A stretch of DNA of 64,000 nucleotides from Trinickia symbiotica (GTDB taxonomy: Bacteria > Pseudomonadota > Gammaproteobacteria > Burkholderiales > Burkholderiaceae). Numbering within the stretch: position 1 is the stretch's first letter; every line of letters starts with the position of its first letter. Shown in pieces: positions 17,529 through 27,223 of this stretch. The position numbers were made by a program, and so were the translations under genes. Under the pieces are notes generated by a model that was given only the letters and a program-made list of their open reading frames with translations, was not told where the DNA came from and ran no database searches. The stretch spans positions 1 through 64,000 of the forward strand of contig NZ_PTIR01000028.1 of NCBI RefSeq assembly GCF_002934455.1, in the 5' to 3' direction.

Positions 17529-17849
17529 CTACAGTCCCCAAATGATGTCGGCACTTTGCTTCTGGGCTTCTCGCATCATGTCGAGAAACGGCCACGCCCG
17601 CCGCGAGAGGCCGTTTCCGGCGGGCCCTTGCTGGCCTCCGTGAGAATGCTGGAATGCTTCGAGTACACGTTCGGTCCTCTCTTCGTCGGCAATCGCCGTT
17701 TCGAGCCGGCGGATGGCAACGGGCAATTCGTCGTGCAAGATGACCCCGCGCGCATCGAGGCGCTTCCCGACGAGTCCCAGCAGATACTGTGCGAGATCCC
17801 TGAGCATGAGCACGTCCGGCGCCGCGGACGATTTGAACGTGACCATCAT
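17529..17849 (-). CDS. DUF1840 family protein
   Basis: 106 aa. It begins MVTFKSSAAPDVLMLRDLAQYLLGLVGKRLDARGVI and ends with a second helical segment (RAWPFLDMMREAQKQSADIIWG). This matches the DUF1840 pattern found in beta-proteobacteria: an opening T-F-K-S-x-A followed by helices; function unknown. No signal peptide or membrane segment. It has its own promoter with a palindrome between -35 and -10 (17927-17954), so it is probably regulated on its own. Confidence 0.8.
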   Translation of the reverse strand: MMVTFKSSAAPDVLMLRDLAQYLLGLVGKRLDARGVILHDELPVAIRRLETAIADEERTERVLEAFQHSHGGQQGPAGNGLSRRAWPFLDMMREAQKQSADIIWGL

Positions 17850-17926
17850 GATGTGTCCCCCTCCCCTACTTGCCTGGCTTCGAACGCTCCCGCCGATGTT
17901 CGCGGCAGGATACGTCTTTCCGGTAT

Positions 17927-17954
17927 TTTATATCACATTGTGATGTATTTGGAA
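17927..17954 (-). promoter_or_regulatory. DUF1840 promoter with internal palindrome
   Basis: On the minus strand TTCCAA (17954-17949), a 16-bp spacer and TATAAA (17932-17927) form a promoter about 70 bp before the DUF1840 start. The spacer holds the perfect inverted repeat ATCACA-N1-TGTGAT (17932-17944), placed for a repressor. Confidence 0.5.
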
Positions 17955-17980
17955 TCGTTCCTCCGAGCCCGAAACAAGCG

Positions 17981-19027
17981 TCAGGTCTGAGTCTCGTCTT
18001 TTGGCAGGAAGTAATGAAAGGCGGTATGCAACATGCCGATCGAGGCGAGGACCCAGGCCACGAAGGCAACCGCGATCGTCACGCGCGGTACTTCGTTCAG
18101 GAACGGCGCCGACGCGACATGTGCGTAGCTGTACGTCGCGGCGGTGTACATCCCCAACGGAAACACCATCGACCATTCCGCCGATGTGTAGTGAATCGGA
18201 TCGCCCTGGACACCGTGCTTGGCGATGAACAAGATGACGAGCAACGGGATCCAGAACGTCGCCATGGCCCAGCATGCCGTGGTCAAGACGTACAGAATCG
18301 CTTGCGCATGCAGCGGCAGCGCGATCGACTCGCGATCGAGCAGAATGAGGCGGCTTCCCGCGAACGCGGCAATCGCCATGGCGCCCATGTTGATCCACCA
18401 CGGTTCCGTCATTTCCGCGGCACTCATCGGCACGAAACACCAGCGATAGAAGATCAGCGTGATCAGCATCACGTAGAGGGCGCACCCGAGCAGCCATGCC
18501 GCGAGAGAAAGGAAAGCGAGCGGCGCCGGGCGGCTCGCGAGCCGCGCCTCGAACGTGGCCAGGATCGCAATAGCCTCGGTGGCGACGACCAGCAGCAACC
18601 AAGTGCCGTCGAAGCCGGTTTGCAAGCCCGGTTTGCGCTGTCCGATCGTCATCGCGGCCAGAAACGCGTAGACGATCACGACCCAGAGCACGATTGCAAG
18701 GCCGAGGAGCCAGGGCACCGCGGCGGGAACGAGGTCGTAAGCGGCGATCTGGCTCCCGAACACGGCCGTGCCGGCCACCAGCGCGAGAAATCCGGGGCCC
18801 CGCCCGTGATCGCCGATATCGACGCGTATCGCGTGCGGATAAAGCACGAACCGGCAGACCGCGATCGACAGAAACGCAGGATAGGCGACCGCATTGACAC
18901 CCAGCAGCGCCCACCCTGCGATGCCATAGCCGAGCAACCGTGCCGCGATCGACACGATCCCCGTGGCCATCACCATCGCGAAAGCCGCCGGAGGGAAGGC
19001 CTCGAGCCAGGAGCGGCGCTCGCTCAT
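17981..19027 (-). CDS. SLAC1/TehA-type anion channel or C4-dicarboxylate transporter (TDT family)
   Basis: 348 aa with about ten membrane helices. FAMVMATGIVSIAA in the first helix matches the TDT/SLAC1 family signature. A GTG nine bases further upstream is an alternative start. Members export tellurite-like oxyanions, sulfite or malate, or conduct anions; which applies here is not clear. Its start lies 12 bp after the stop of an acetyl-CoA-synthetase-like 3' stub on the same strand, suggesting that it once followed a complete acs gene. Confidence 0.82.
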   Translation of the reverse strand: MSERRSWLEAFPPAAFAMVMATGIVSIAARLLGYGIAGWALLGVNAVAYPAFLSIAVCRFVLYPHAIRVDIGDHGRGPGFLALVAGTAVFGSQIAAYDLVPAAVPWLLGLAIVLWVVIVYAFLAAMTIGQRKPGLQTGFDGTWLLLVVATEAIAILATFEARLASRPAPLAFLSLAAWLLGCALYVMLITLIFYRWCFVPMSAAEMTEPWWINMGAMAIAAFAGSRLILLDRESIALPLHAQAILYVLTTACWAMATFWIPLLVILFIAKHGVQGDPIHYTSAEWSMVFPLGMYTAATYSYAHVASAPFLNEVPRVTIAVAFVAWVLASIGMLHTAFHYFLPKDETQT

Positions 19028-19039
19028 CGGCGGCACCGT

Positions 19040-19135
19040 TCAATGCGCTTTTCGCTCCTTGACCAGATCCTCGACGACACGCGGATCCGCCAAGGTCGAG
19101 ACGTCACCGAGGTTCTCATAGTCGCCCGCGACCGT
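19040..19135 (-). pseudogene. 3' stub of an acetyl-CoA synthetase (ACS) family gene
   Basis: Immediately upstream of the TDT gene the minus strand reads AGDYENLGDVSTLADP, then RVVEDLV, then a few basic residues and stop. This is the conserved C-terminal end of ACS-family enzymes. Upstream of about 19135 the frame no longer resembles ACS and a TAG occurs in frame at about 19202. Only about 30 of roughly 650 residues remain, so it is a remnant of a larger deletion. Confidence 0.7.
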
Positions 19136-19418
19136 GTAATGCTTGACTTTGATGCCTGTCGGCTCGGGACGATGTGGCCCCACTGGCGGCGCGGCATGCC
19201 GCTAGTCCACGCGGCTCAACCCTCATGTGAGGCAACTCGCATGCCGAAGCGGGAATCCATAAATCACGTAGGGACGAATGGCGGAAACGTCTGCGCCCAT
19301 CGATAGCGCATCCTTCTTGCTTCATGAAGCTGCCGGCTTCGGCGCATATCCCGCGCGAGCGTGCGACAGGTCCGCCACGTGAGCGCTGCCGCATGCTCGA
19401 GTCGCCGAGGGAGGAGCT
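19136..19418. other. gap with no supported gene
   Basis: Between the ACS stub and the esterase I see no credible coding frame. A GGGAGGAG ribosome site directly precedes the esterase ATG. Confidence 0.5.
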
Positions 19419-20459
19419 ATGCGAAGAATCAATGACAACGTACGCGCTGTAATTCTTGCCGCGCTGATTTCCTTGCTGGCGGCATGCGGTGGACACGGAA
19501 GGATCTCGGTCACCGACGGCGGCGGTGGCGGCGGCAACGGCGCGGCGACTCCCGCGGGCGGCATTCATCTGCAAGTCGTCTCGTTCGGCGACAGCTTGTC
19601 GGACGTCGGTACCTTTGCGCCGATCGCGAGCACGGTGGGCGGCGGACGTTTCACGACCAACCCCGGGCAAGTCTGGAGTCAGGACGTCGCGCAATACTAC
19701 GGCGACACGCTGAACGCCGCGTTTACGATCGACTTCACTCACAAGCTGAGTGCACAGGGCGGGTTGGGCTATGCCGAAGGCGGCGCGACGGTGGCCACGC
19801 CGGCCAACCTCTACGATTTCCTCTCCGATGTCATCGGGAACATCGAAATGCCCGTCACTCAGCAAGTCTCGAGCTATTTGAGCACGCACGCCGGCTTCAA
19901 CGGCGATCAGCTGGTGCTCGTCTGGGCGGGCTCGAACGACGTGCTTCGCGCGGGGACGCCGCCGGCCGCGACCCAGATCGTGCAGACGGCGGCAACCACG
20001 CTCGCGCAAGTCGTCGGGCAGATCGTGCAGAACGGCGCGACGCATGTCGTGGTGATCAACGTGCCGAATGTCGGACTATCGCCGAAGGGCCTCGCCTCGC
20101 CCGACGCCGGCGCCAACCTGACCCAGCTGTCGCAACTCTTCAACGATAGCTTGAACGCTGCGTTGCAAGCCGATGGTCTGCAAGGCAAGGTGATCCAGAT
20201 CGATTCCTATACCTGGATCAATCAGATCTTCGCGAACTTTCAGGCGAACGGCTTCACCGTTTCGAACACGAGCGTCGCCTGCGATCCATCGAAAACGCCG
20301 GATCAAACCTCGTTACTGTGCTCGCCGCATACGTACGCGACACCCAATGCCGACCAGACCTACATGTTCGCCGACGATCTCCACCCGACGACGCGTCTGC
20401 ATGCGCTCTTCGCCCAATTCGTCGAGCAGCAGATCGCCAAGACCGGCCTGGGTCACTGA
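19419..20459 (+). CDS. GDSL/SGNH esterase lipoprotein
   Basis: 346 aa. The signal ends LLAACG, so Cys23 is probably lipidated. A Gly-rich linker (GGGGGGNG) leads into the SGNH domain: block I FGDSLSDVG with catalytic Ser59, a GxND-type block AGSNDV, and DDLHPTTRLH supplying the Asp/His pair near the C-terminus. It resembles secreted or outer-membrane lipases/esterases of Burkholderia-type bacteria, but without an autotransporter barrel. GGGAGGAGCT precedes the ATG. The gene is monocistronic and convergent with glgA. Confidence 0.88.
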   Translation: MRRINDNVRAVILAALISLLAACGGHGRISVTDGGGGGGNGAATPAGGIHLQVVSFGDSLSDVGTFAPIASTVGGGRFTTNPGQVWSQDVAQYYGDTLNAAFTIDFTHKLSAQGGLGYAEGGATVATPANLYDFLSDVIGNIEMPVTQQVSSYLSTHAGFNGDQLVLVWAGSNDVLRAGTPPAATQIVQTAATTLAQVVGQIVQNGATHVVVINVPNVGLSPKGLASPDAGANLTQLSQLFNDSLNAALQADGLQGKVIQIDSYTWINQIFANFQANGFTVSNTSVACDPSKTPDQTSLLCSPHTYATPNADQTYMFADDLHPTTRLHALFAQFVEQQIAKTGLGH

Positions 20460-20492
20460 AGCAGCAATCCTGGCGGCCGAGCTACGACGACG

Positions 20493-21977
20493 TCAGCGTT
20501 GCGGCACGATCTGTTGATAGAGCGCGAGGTAACGCTCCGCGGCGCTCTGCCAGCTGAAGTTCTGCTGCATCGCGCATTGCTGAGCGCGTCGCCAGTCCGT
20601 CCGCCGGGCGCGCAAGGCGAACGCTCGGCGGATCGCGGCAACGAGCGCGTCATGCTCGAATCGCTCGAACACGAAACCCGTTGCCGCTTGATCGGCGAGG
20701 TTCTCCAGCGACGCATCGGATACGGTATCGGTCAGGCCGCCGACGCGGTGAACGAGCGGAAGCGATCCGTATGCGAGCGCATAGAGCTGGGTCAGTCCGC
20801 ACGGCTCGAAGCGAGAGGGCACCATCACCACGTCGCTGCCCGCGATGACGAGATGCGCGAGTGCCTCGTCGAAGCCGACATGGATGCCGACGGCCTCGGG
20901 ATGCGCCTGCACCGCGCGCCGCATACCCGCCTCGAGCGCCGGATCGCCCGTGCCGAGGACCGCGAGCTGGCCCCCACGGCTCACGATTTCCGGTACCGCT
21001 TCGAGCAAGAGGTCGAAGCCCTTCTGCTCGGTCAGCCGGCTGACGACGCCGAAGAGTAGCGCATCCGAATCGGCCTTCAGGCCGAGGCGTGCCTGCAACT
21101 CCGCTTTGTTTTTCGATTTGGGGTGGAGTCGCGTCGGGCTGTACGTCGCCACGATGGAGCGATCGCTGCGCGGATTCCAGACCGCGTAATCGACGCCGTT
21201 CAAGATTCCGGTCAAGTCCCGCGCGCGGTGCCTGAGCAGTCCGTCCAGCCCGGCGCCCTGCGAGGCGGTCTGGATCTCGCGAGCGTAGCTCGGGCTCACG
21301 GTCGTGATGCGATCGGCAAAATAAAGTCCCCCCTTCAGGAACGAGATCTGGCCGTGGAACTCAAGCCCGTCGATACCGAAATAGCGATCGGGCAAGCGAA
21401 GCGAGCTCCATTCGTGCGCGGGGAACAATCCTTGATAGGCGAGGTTGTGCACAGTCACGACGCTCGGCAAACGGGGCGCGCCGCTCGTCTCGTGCGCGGC
21501 CTGCACGTAGGCCGGCGCCAGCGCCGCGTGCCAGTCGTGAGCGTGAACGACCGCCGGAGACCACGCCGGGTCCGCCGAGCCTGCCAGCTGCGCGGCGCTC
21601 CAGCCCAACAACGCAAAACGCAGCATGTTGTCGTCGTAGGGCCGGTGCGCCTCGTCGACATACGGATTGCCGTCGCGCCGATAAAAACGATCGGCACGTA
21701 CGACATAAACGCCGAGACCCGCGACGCCTCCGTCGGCGTCTCGCAGTGTCCCGAATTGGATCGAGGCGTCGTCGACGCCGAATGCCGCGGGCAAACGCGC
21801 GACCTCGCGCAGGTCCGCCAGTCCGTCGATGACGGACGGAAAGCCCGGCAACAGCACGCGGGCATCGGCACCGAGCTCCACCTGTGCGAGCGGCAGCGCC
21901 CCGAGAACGTCCGCCAGCCCGCCCGTCTTGAGCAGCGGATACAGCTCGGCGGCTATATGGAGCACGCGGATGGTCAT
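20493..21977 (-). CDS. glgA: glycogen synthase
   Basis: 494 aa; the ATG at 21977 (MTIRVLHIAAEL) is used, four codons inside a longer frame. The ADP-glucose site KTGGLADV is near the N-terminus. The GT5 C-terminal domain shows SRLTEQKGFDLLLEA, then PSRFEPCGLTQLYALAYG, including the E of the GT-B EX7E motif. It elongates alpha-1,4-glucan from ADP-glucose. It lies 73 bp downstream of glgC on the same strand, so the two probably form one operon; branching and debranching genes are not in this window. Confidence 0.95.
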   Translation of the reverse strand: MTIRVLHIAAELYPLLKTGGLADVLGALPLAQVELGADARVLLPGFPSVIDGLADLREVARLPAAFGVDDASIQFGTLRDADGGVAGLGVYVVRADRFYRRDGNPYVDEAHRPYDDNMLRFALLGWSAAQLAGSADPAWSPAVVHAHDWHAALAPAYVQAAHETSGAPRLPSVVTVHNLAYQGLFPAHEWSSLRLPDRYFGIDGLEFHGQISFLKGGLYFADRITTVSPSYAREIQTASQGAGLDGLLRHRARDLTGILNGVDYAVWNPRSDRSIVATYSPTRLHPKSKNKAELQARLGLKADSDALLFGVVSRLTEQKGFDLLLEAVPEIVSRGGQLAVLGTGDPALEAGMRRAVQAHPEAVGIHVGFDEALAHLVIAGSDVVMVPSRFEPCGLTQLYALAYGSLPLVHRVGGLTDTVSDASLENLADQAATGFVFERFEHDALVAAIRRAFALRARRTDWRRAQQCAMQQNFSWQSAAERYLALYQQIVPQR

Positions 21978-22050
21978 GCCGCCCTCCATTCGAAAGGCGA
22001 TACCGTTGCGGGACGGAGCAGTGAAGCACTATCGGCGCGAGCGTCGTCGA

Positions 22051-23319
22051 TCATCGTTGCGAACCCTTTGCAAGACTGGCGGCGGTGACGAGCACGACGC
22101 CATCGTCGGTGCGGTAAAAGCGCGCCGCATCCGCGGCTGGATCTTCGCCGATCACGGTTCCCTCCGGAATGGTGCAGCCGCGGTCGATGACCACGCGCTG
22201 CAGCCGGCAACTGCGTCGGACCGTGACCTGCGGCAGCAGCACGGTCTCGCTCAGATTGCAGAACGACTCGACGCGCACCGACGACGAGAGGACCGAGCGC
22301 GAGATCTGCGAACCCGAAATGACGCAACCGCCACACACTAGCAGGTTGGTTGCGACACCTTGTTGACCGTTGAGATCGCGCACGAACTTGGCCGGCGGCA
22401 ACTGCTCCTGGTTGGTCCAGATCGGCCAATTGCGATCGTAGAGATCGAGCGTCGGCACGGTCGATGCCAAATCGAGGTTGGCCGCCCAATAGGCGTCGAT
22501 CGTGCCGACGTCGCGCCAGTACGGCGCCGCTTTCGGATCCGACGAGACGCACGACATCTGGAACGGATGGGCAATCGCTCGCTTGCGCGAGACGACGAGC
22601 GGAATGATGTCCTTGCCGAAGTCGTGCTCGCTGCGGATATTGGCGATGTTCTCGTCGAGCAGCGCGTACAGATAGTCCGCGTTGAACAGGTAGATGCCCA
22701 TGCTGGCGAGCGCCACGTCCGGTTTGTCCGGCACCGCGGGAGGGTCGGCCGGCTTCTCGACGAAGCCTGTGACGTTGCGGCGCTCGTCCACGGCCATCAC
22801 GCCGAAGGCGGTCGCTTCCCGTCGCGGCACCTCGATACAGCCGACGGAGCATTCAGCTCCGGTCTGGACATGATCGAGCAGCATGCGTGCGTAATCCATC
22901 TTGTAGACGTGGTCGCCGGCCAGCACGACCACGAACCTCGGCTTGATCGAGCGAATGATGTCGAGGTTCTGATAGACGGCATCGGCCGTTCCGCGATACC
23001 AATGCGCCCCGTCCACGCGCTGCTGCGCGGGCCACATATCGATGAACTCGCCGAACTCGCCGCGCAAAAACCCCCAGCCGCGCTGCAGATGACGCAAGAG
23101 CGAATGCGCCTTGTACTGGGTGACGACCGCAATCCGGCGTATGCCGGAGTTGAGGCAGTTCGACAAGGCGAAGTCGACGATGCGGTACTTGCCGCCGAAA
23201 TGAACGGCCGGCTTGACGCGTTTGTCGGTCAGCGGGCCGAGGCGTGTGCCTCGCCCCCCGGCCAGCACAATGGCGAGCGTGGACCTTTGTAAGTCGTTGA
23301 GGCTTGCCGACGTCTCCAT
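22051..23319 (-). CDS. glgC: glucose-1-phosphate adenylyltransferase
   Basis: 422 aa. [28 protein letters not shown] carries the nucleotide-binding loop and catalytic Arg/Lys of ADP-glucose pyrophosphorylases. [24 protein letters not shown] and FVEKP follow, and a C-terminal left-handed beta-helix ([18 protein letters not shown]) forms the regulatory domain. Supplies ADP-glucose to glgA. A GGAGAC site precedes the ATG. Confidence 0.95.
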   Translation of the reverse strand: METSASLNDLQRSTLAIVLAGGRGTRLGPLTDKRVKPAVHFGGKYRIVDFALSNCLNSGIRRIAVVTQYKAHSLLRHLQRGWGFLRGEFGEFIDMWPAQQRVDGAHWYRGTADAVYQNLDIIRSIKPRFVVVLAGDHVYKMDYARMLLDHVQTGAECSVGCIEVPRREATAFGVMAVDERRNVTGFVEKPADPPAVPDKPDVALASMGIYLFNADYLYALLDENIANIRSEHDFGKDIIPLVVSRKRAIAHPFQMSCVSSDPKAAPYWRDVGTIDAYWAANLDLASTVPTLDLYDRNWPIWTNQEQLPPAKFVRDLNGQQGVATNLLVCGGCVISGSQISRSVLSSSVRVESFCNLSETVLLPQVTVRRSCRLQRVVIDRGCTIPEGTVIGEDPAADAARFYRTDDGVVLVTAASLAKGSQR

Positions 23320-23579
23320 GAGTTGTCTCCTTCATGTTGCCGCCCTTGCCGCTGCCAACGGATTGTTTTCGTATGGTCAATAGGCGGGTTTTGGGGTGCT
23401 GACGCTCTCGCATCAAACCACGGCAGCCCGTTCGGCACAATCGCTGCACGATGATGCTCCGTTCGTCGCCGCCCGCGGGCAGTCAATGATGGCACCGGCC
23501 ACCCGTCTAAAACGGAAATCGTCTAGCCGATTCCGCGTTATTGAGGGCTCGGTTGCGCTTCGTCTTTACAGGTGAGCAC

Positions 23580-24440
23580 TCACTCGCCCACCCAGGCGCC
23601 GCGCAAATCGCTTTCGTGCAATAGCTGCAAGAGCGTGGCAGCCGGCCGCGAGAGCCGCCTTGCGGCCAGCGCGATGAATTCGACATCGGGCAGCGCGGGC
23701 AAGCTCGCGCGATTGACGGGCGGCGCGAGACCGCGGGCCGCCAGATATTCGGCGCGCACGGTCACGCCGAGTCCGGCACGCGCCGCCGCGACGCAGCCGG
23801 CATGGCTGCTGCTCGTGCAGACGATTTGCCATGGCACGCCGGCTTGCGCGAGGGCGTCGAGCACGACGGCACGCGTCACACTCGGCTCGGCAACGAGAAT
23901 CAATGGCAGCGGCTCGCCGGGATCGACTAGCGTTCCCGTTCGAGCCAGCCATTCGAGCCGCCCCGTGAAAAGCGGCACCCCGCGGCGGTCGCCCAGACGA
24001 CGCTTGCCGATCAGCAAATCGATCGCACCCGCGTCGAGCAGCTCGTAAAGCCGGCCCGTCATCCCGATCGTGATCTCGAGCTCGACGTCGGGATGGGCGT
24101 CGCGAAACGCGGCGAGCACGGTCGGCAACGGCCCGAGCGCGACGTCGTCGGACGAGCCGAGCCGCACGCGCCCTTTCAGCTTGGAGCTGCGAAACTGCGT
24201 CTCCGCCTTCGCGATTGACTGCAGGATGACGCCCGCGTGGGCCAGCATCGCTTCGCCATCGGCCGTCAGGGCGACCGAATGCGTATCCCGGACGAAGAGC
24301 CTGCGCCCGAGATGCTGCTCGAGGCGCCGAATGTGCTCGCTGACGCTCGATTGCGTGAGCACCAGGTGCCGCCCCGCCTCGCTGAAGCTGCGGCAGCGCG
24401 CGACGGTGACGAAAGTCTTGAGCCAGAGGGGATTGAGCAT
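23580..24440 (-). CDS. LysR family regulator (LrhA/HexA-like)
   Basis: 286 aa. The N-terminal HTH (SFSEAGRHLVLTQSSVSEHIRRLEQHLG) starts near residue 18. It is divergent from the MFS exporter with a 109-bp shared gap and carries a 23-bp perfect palindrome just before its start. It probably controls the exporter and itself. The effector is not predictable. Confidence 0.88.
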   Translation of the reverse strand: MLNPLWLKTFVTVARCRSFSEAGRHLVLTQSSVSEHIRRLEQHLGRRLFVRDTHSVALTADGEAMLAHAGVILQSIAKAETQFRSSKLKGRVRLGSSDDVALGPLPTVLAAFRDAHPDVELEITIGMTGRLYELLDAGAIDLLIGKRRLGDRRGVPLFTGRLEWLARTGTLVDPGEPLPLILVAEPSVTRAVVLDALAQAGVPWQIVCTSSSHAGCVAAARAGLGVTVRAEYLAARGLAPPVNRASLPALPDVEFIALAARRLSRPAATLLQLLHESDLRGAWVGE

Positions 24441-24447
24441 GGGCGAT

Positions 24448-24470
24448 TGTTATCGGCAACGCCGATAACA
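24448..24470. promoter_or_regulatory. palindrome in the LysR/MFS divergent promoter
   Basis: Perfect inverted repeat with arms TGTTATCGGC (24448-24457) and GCCGATAACA (24461-24470) around AAC, seven bases upstream of the LysR ATG. It fits an autoregulatory recall site or the operator of a further repressor. Confidence 0.6.
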
Positions 24471-24549
24471 GTCAACATCTTGAGGGTGGTTCCCGATCGA
24501 CGAGGCTGTCCCTATCATTTAGTGGTCCCCGCCGAGCCCCAACGCCCAA

Positions 24550-25944
24550 ATGAGTCGAAACACCCAAGGCCTGTCCGAAACCGCGTTGCTCTGGATCGTC
24601 GCGGGCGGCTTTTTCATGCAGTCGCTCGATACGACCATCGTCAACACGGCCCTCCCATCGATCGCTCAAAGCCTGCACGAAGCGCCGCTCGCCACGCGTC
24701 CGATCGTCGTCGCCTATACGCTGACAATGGCCATGCTCACGCCGGCCTCCGGGTGGCTTGCCGATACCTTCGGGACGCGCCGCGTCTATTTTTCGGCGAT
24801 CCTCGTTTTCGTGATCGGCTCGATCTGCTGCGCGAGCGCACACACACTTCCCGAGCTCGTCATCGCGCGCGTGCTGCAAGGCATCGGCGGCTCGATGCTG
24901 CTGCCGATCGGCCGGCTCGCGGTACTGCGCAGCATTCCGGGCGAAGCCTATGTCGCGGCGCTCGCCTTCGTCTCAATCGCGGGACAGGTGGGACCGATCC
25001 TCGGCCCGACGCTCGGCGGCTGGCTCGCGCAATCGGCCTCGTGGCATTGGATCTTCCTCATCAATGTGCCGATCGGCGCCGTCGGCCTCGTCGCCGTGCA
25101 TCGCTTTCTTCCGTCCGACGCGATGCCGGCGGGGGCTCGGCCATTCGACTGGATCGGCTGCGCGTTGCTCTCGGTCGCGATGGTCGCGTTCTCGCTTGCG
25201 GTGGAGCCGCCCTCGCAGGCACACCGCGCTGTCCTGGCCCCGCTGCTGTTCGCGCTCGCCGTCGCAGCCGCGCTCGCTTACATCCCTTACGCGAAGCGGC
25301 GCCGCGATCCGCTCTTCGAGCTCGCGCTGTTTCGCGAGCCCAATTTCAGCGTCGGGCTCGTAGGGAACCTCGTCTGCCGCGTCGGCTCGAGCGCCGTGCC
25401 ATTTCTGCTGCCGCTGCTGCTGCAGCTGGAGCTCGGCTACACGCCGCTGCATTCGGGCCTCATGATGCTGCCGGCCGCATTGGCCGGAACGGTCGCGAAG
25501 CGCTGGATCGCCCCGCTCATCAAGCGCTACGGCTACGATGCGTTCCTCTTCGTCAACACGTTGATCGTCGGCGGATCGATCGTCGCGTTCGCGCTCGTCT
25601 CGCACGGCGTGCCGATCGTCGTCGACATCGTCGTTCTCGCCGTCTTCGGCGCTTCGAACTCGATGCAGTTCGCGGCGATGAACAGCGTCACGCTGAAGGG
25701 CCTCTCGAGCCGCGACGCAAGCAGCGGCAACAGCCTCTTCTCGATGGTGCAGATGCTCGCGATGGGGCTCGGTGTGTCGATCGGCGGTGGCCTCGTCGAA
25801 TGGTTCTCCGAGCAGTGGGGATCGCCCGTGCTCGCGTTTCGCATCAGCTTCGTGAGCGTCGGACTCATCACATTGGTTTCCGCGCTCGTATTCCGCCGGC
25901 TCGAGGAAACGGCTTCGCCACGGGCGCCCTTGCACGCCCGCTAG
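24550..25944 (+). CDS. MFS drug:H+ antiporter, DHA2-like (MdtD/HsrA type)
   Basis: 464 aa with 13-14 predicted membrane helices. LDTTIVNTALPSIAQSL in TM1 is the DHA2 motif D1. GWLADTFGTRRVYF is motif A and VLQGIGGSMLLPIGRL is motif B with the conserved Arg. GQVGPILGPTLGG is antiporter motif C. Its role is export of lipophilic compounds or an unknown metabolite, probably under the divergent LysR protein. No adaptor gene accompanies it. Confidence 0.88.
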   Translation: MSRNTQGLSETALLWIVAGGFFMQSLDTTIVNTALPSIAQSLHEAPLATRPIVVAYTLTMAMLTPASGWLADTFGTRRVYFSAILVFVIGSICCASAHTLPELVIARVLQGIGGSMLLPIGRLAVLRSIPGEAYVAALAFVSIAGQVGPILGPTLGGWLAQSASWHWIFLINVPIGAVGLVAVHRFLPSDAMPAGARPFDWIGCALLSVAMVAFSLAVEPPSQAHRAVLAPLLFALAVAAALAYIPYAKRRRDPLFELALFREPNFSVGLVGNLVCRVGSSAVPFLLPLLLQLELGYTPLHSGLMMLPAALAGTVAKRWIAPLIKRYGYDAFLFVNTLIVGGSIVAFALVSHGVPIVVDIVVLAVFGASNSMQFAAMNSVTLKGLSSRDASSGNSLFSMVQMLAMGLGVSIGGGLVEWFSEQWGSPVLAFRISFVSVGLITLVSALVFRRLEETASPRAPLHAR

Positions 25945-25956
25945 CACGCGTTGCGA

Positions 25957-25979
25957 GAAGCGTGCGCGAGGCGCGCTTC
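25957..25979. terminator. weak hairpin after the MFS gene
   Basis: GAAGC and GCGC on the left pair with GCGC and GCTTC on the right around a GAG loop, with a 2-nt bulge. There is no U-tract. A TAAAAT -10-like hexamer for ribBA follows shortly after. Confidence 0.3.
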
Positions 25980-26023
25980 GGGCGGGTTAAAATACCCCCC
26001 TTTCCCTGATCGAGCCCATCGAT

Positions 26024-27154
26024 ATGTCCCTCGCCTCCACGCCCGAGATCATCGCCGAACTGAAGGCCGGCCGCATGGTGATCCTCGTCGACGAAGAAGA
26101 TCGCGAAAACGAGGGCGACCTCGTCCTGGCCGCCGACTTCGTCACCCCGGAAGCGATCAACTTCATGGCGCGCTACGGCCGCGGCCTCATTTGTTTGACG
26201 CTGACGCAGGAACGCTGCAAGCAGCTTAACTTGCCGCTCATGACGTACAGAAACGGCACGCAGTACGGCACCGCGTTCACCGTCAGCATCGAAGCCGCCG
26301 AAGGCGTGACGACGGGCATCTCCGCTGCCGACCGCGCCCGCACCGTCTCGGCGGCCGTCGCGCGCGACGCGCGTCCGGAGGACGTCGTGCAACCCGGTCA
26401 CGTGTTCCCGATCATGGCGCAGCCGGGCGGCGTGCTCGTGCGCGCCGGGCATACGGAGGCCGGCTGCGACCTCGCCGCGCTGGCCGGGCTCACGCCGGCC
26501 GCCGTCATCTGCGAGGTCATCAAGGACGACGGGACGATGGCCCGGCTGCCGGATCTCGTCGAGTTCGCGCAGCAGCATGGCCTCAAGGTGGGCACGATCG
26601 CCGATCTGATTCATTACCGCAGTCGGACTGAGTCGATCGTCTCGCGTGTCTGCGAACGCACGATGGAAACGGCGCATGGCGCGTTTCGCGCGGTGCTCTA
26701 CCTGGACCAGCCGAGCGGCTCGCCGCATCTCGCGCTGGTGCGCGGCACGCCCTCGCCCGATCGCGAGACGCCCGTGCGCGTGCACGAGCCGCTTTCGGTG
26801 CTCGACCTGCTCGAAGTGGGCACTTCGACGCACTCGTGGACGCTCGATGCCGCCATGAAGGAAATCGCGGCGCGCGATCTCGGCGTCGTCGTCTTGCTGA
26901 ACTGCGGTGATACGAAAGAGCATCTGATCGACGTCTTCAAGGCGTTCGACGAGAAGGAAAAAGCCGAGCAGCTCAAGCGCCGCCCGGTCGACTTCAAGAC
27001 CTACGGCGTCGGCGCGCAGATCTTGCGCGAGCTCGGCGTCGGCAAGATGCAGGTGTTGTCGAATCCGCGCCGGCTCGGCAGCATGTCGGGCTATGGCCTC
27101 GAAGTCACCGGCTTCGTGTCCATGCCGGGCGCCGCCACGGCGCAAAGCGCATAA
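26024..27154 (+). CDS. ribB: 3,4-dihydroxy-2-butanone-4-phosphate synthase with degenerate RibA domain
   Basis: 376 aa. The N-terminal RibB domain (about 1-205) is intact: [12 protein letters not shown], the metal/acid loop, and [10 protein letters not shown] with its conserved His/Glu. It converts ribulose 5-phosphate to the four-carbon riboflavin precursor. The C-terminal half (about 210-365) has the GTP-cyclohydrolase-II fold outline, but the E-C-LTGD-x-x-x-S-x-R-C-D-C zinc-site block is replaced by sequence without cysteines ([15 protein letters not shown]), so RibA activity should be lost. The same split is known for RibBX-type proteins. A separate active ribA is therefore expected elsewhere. 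The operon continues to ribH and nusB. Confidence 0.93.
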   Translation: MSLASTPEIIAELKAGRMVILVDEEDRENEGDLVLAADFVTPEAINFMARYGRGLICLTLTQERCKQLNLPLMTYRNGTQYGTAFTVSIEAAEGVTTGISAADRARTVSAAVARDARPEDVVQPGHVFPIMAQPGGVLVRAGHTEAGCDLAALAGLTPAAVICEVIKDDGTMARLPDLVEFAQQHGLKVGTIADLIHYRSRTESIVSRVCERTMETAHGAFRAVLYLDQPSGSPHLALVRGTPSPDRETPVRVHEPLSVLDLLEVGTSTHSWTLDAAMKEIAARDLGVVVLLNCGDTKEHLIDVFKAFDEKEKAEQLKRRPVDFKTYGVGAQILRELGVGKMQVLSNPRRLGSMSGYGLEVTGFVSMPGAATAQSA

Positions 27155-27223
27155 TCTGCCGTCGATACGCTCACGTCCGCCGCGCTGGCACGTGCCCTCT
27201 CCCCTTATTCAACGGACTTCTTC

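Noticed and set aside
17870-19306. 478-codon plus-strand frame
   Set aside because: Antisense of the TDT-type channel; composition rich in Arg, His and Gln, no motif.
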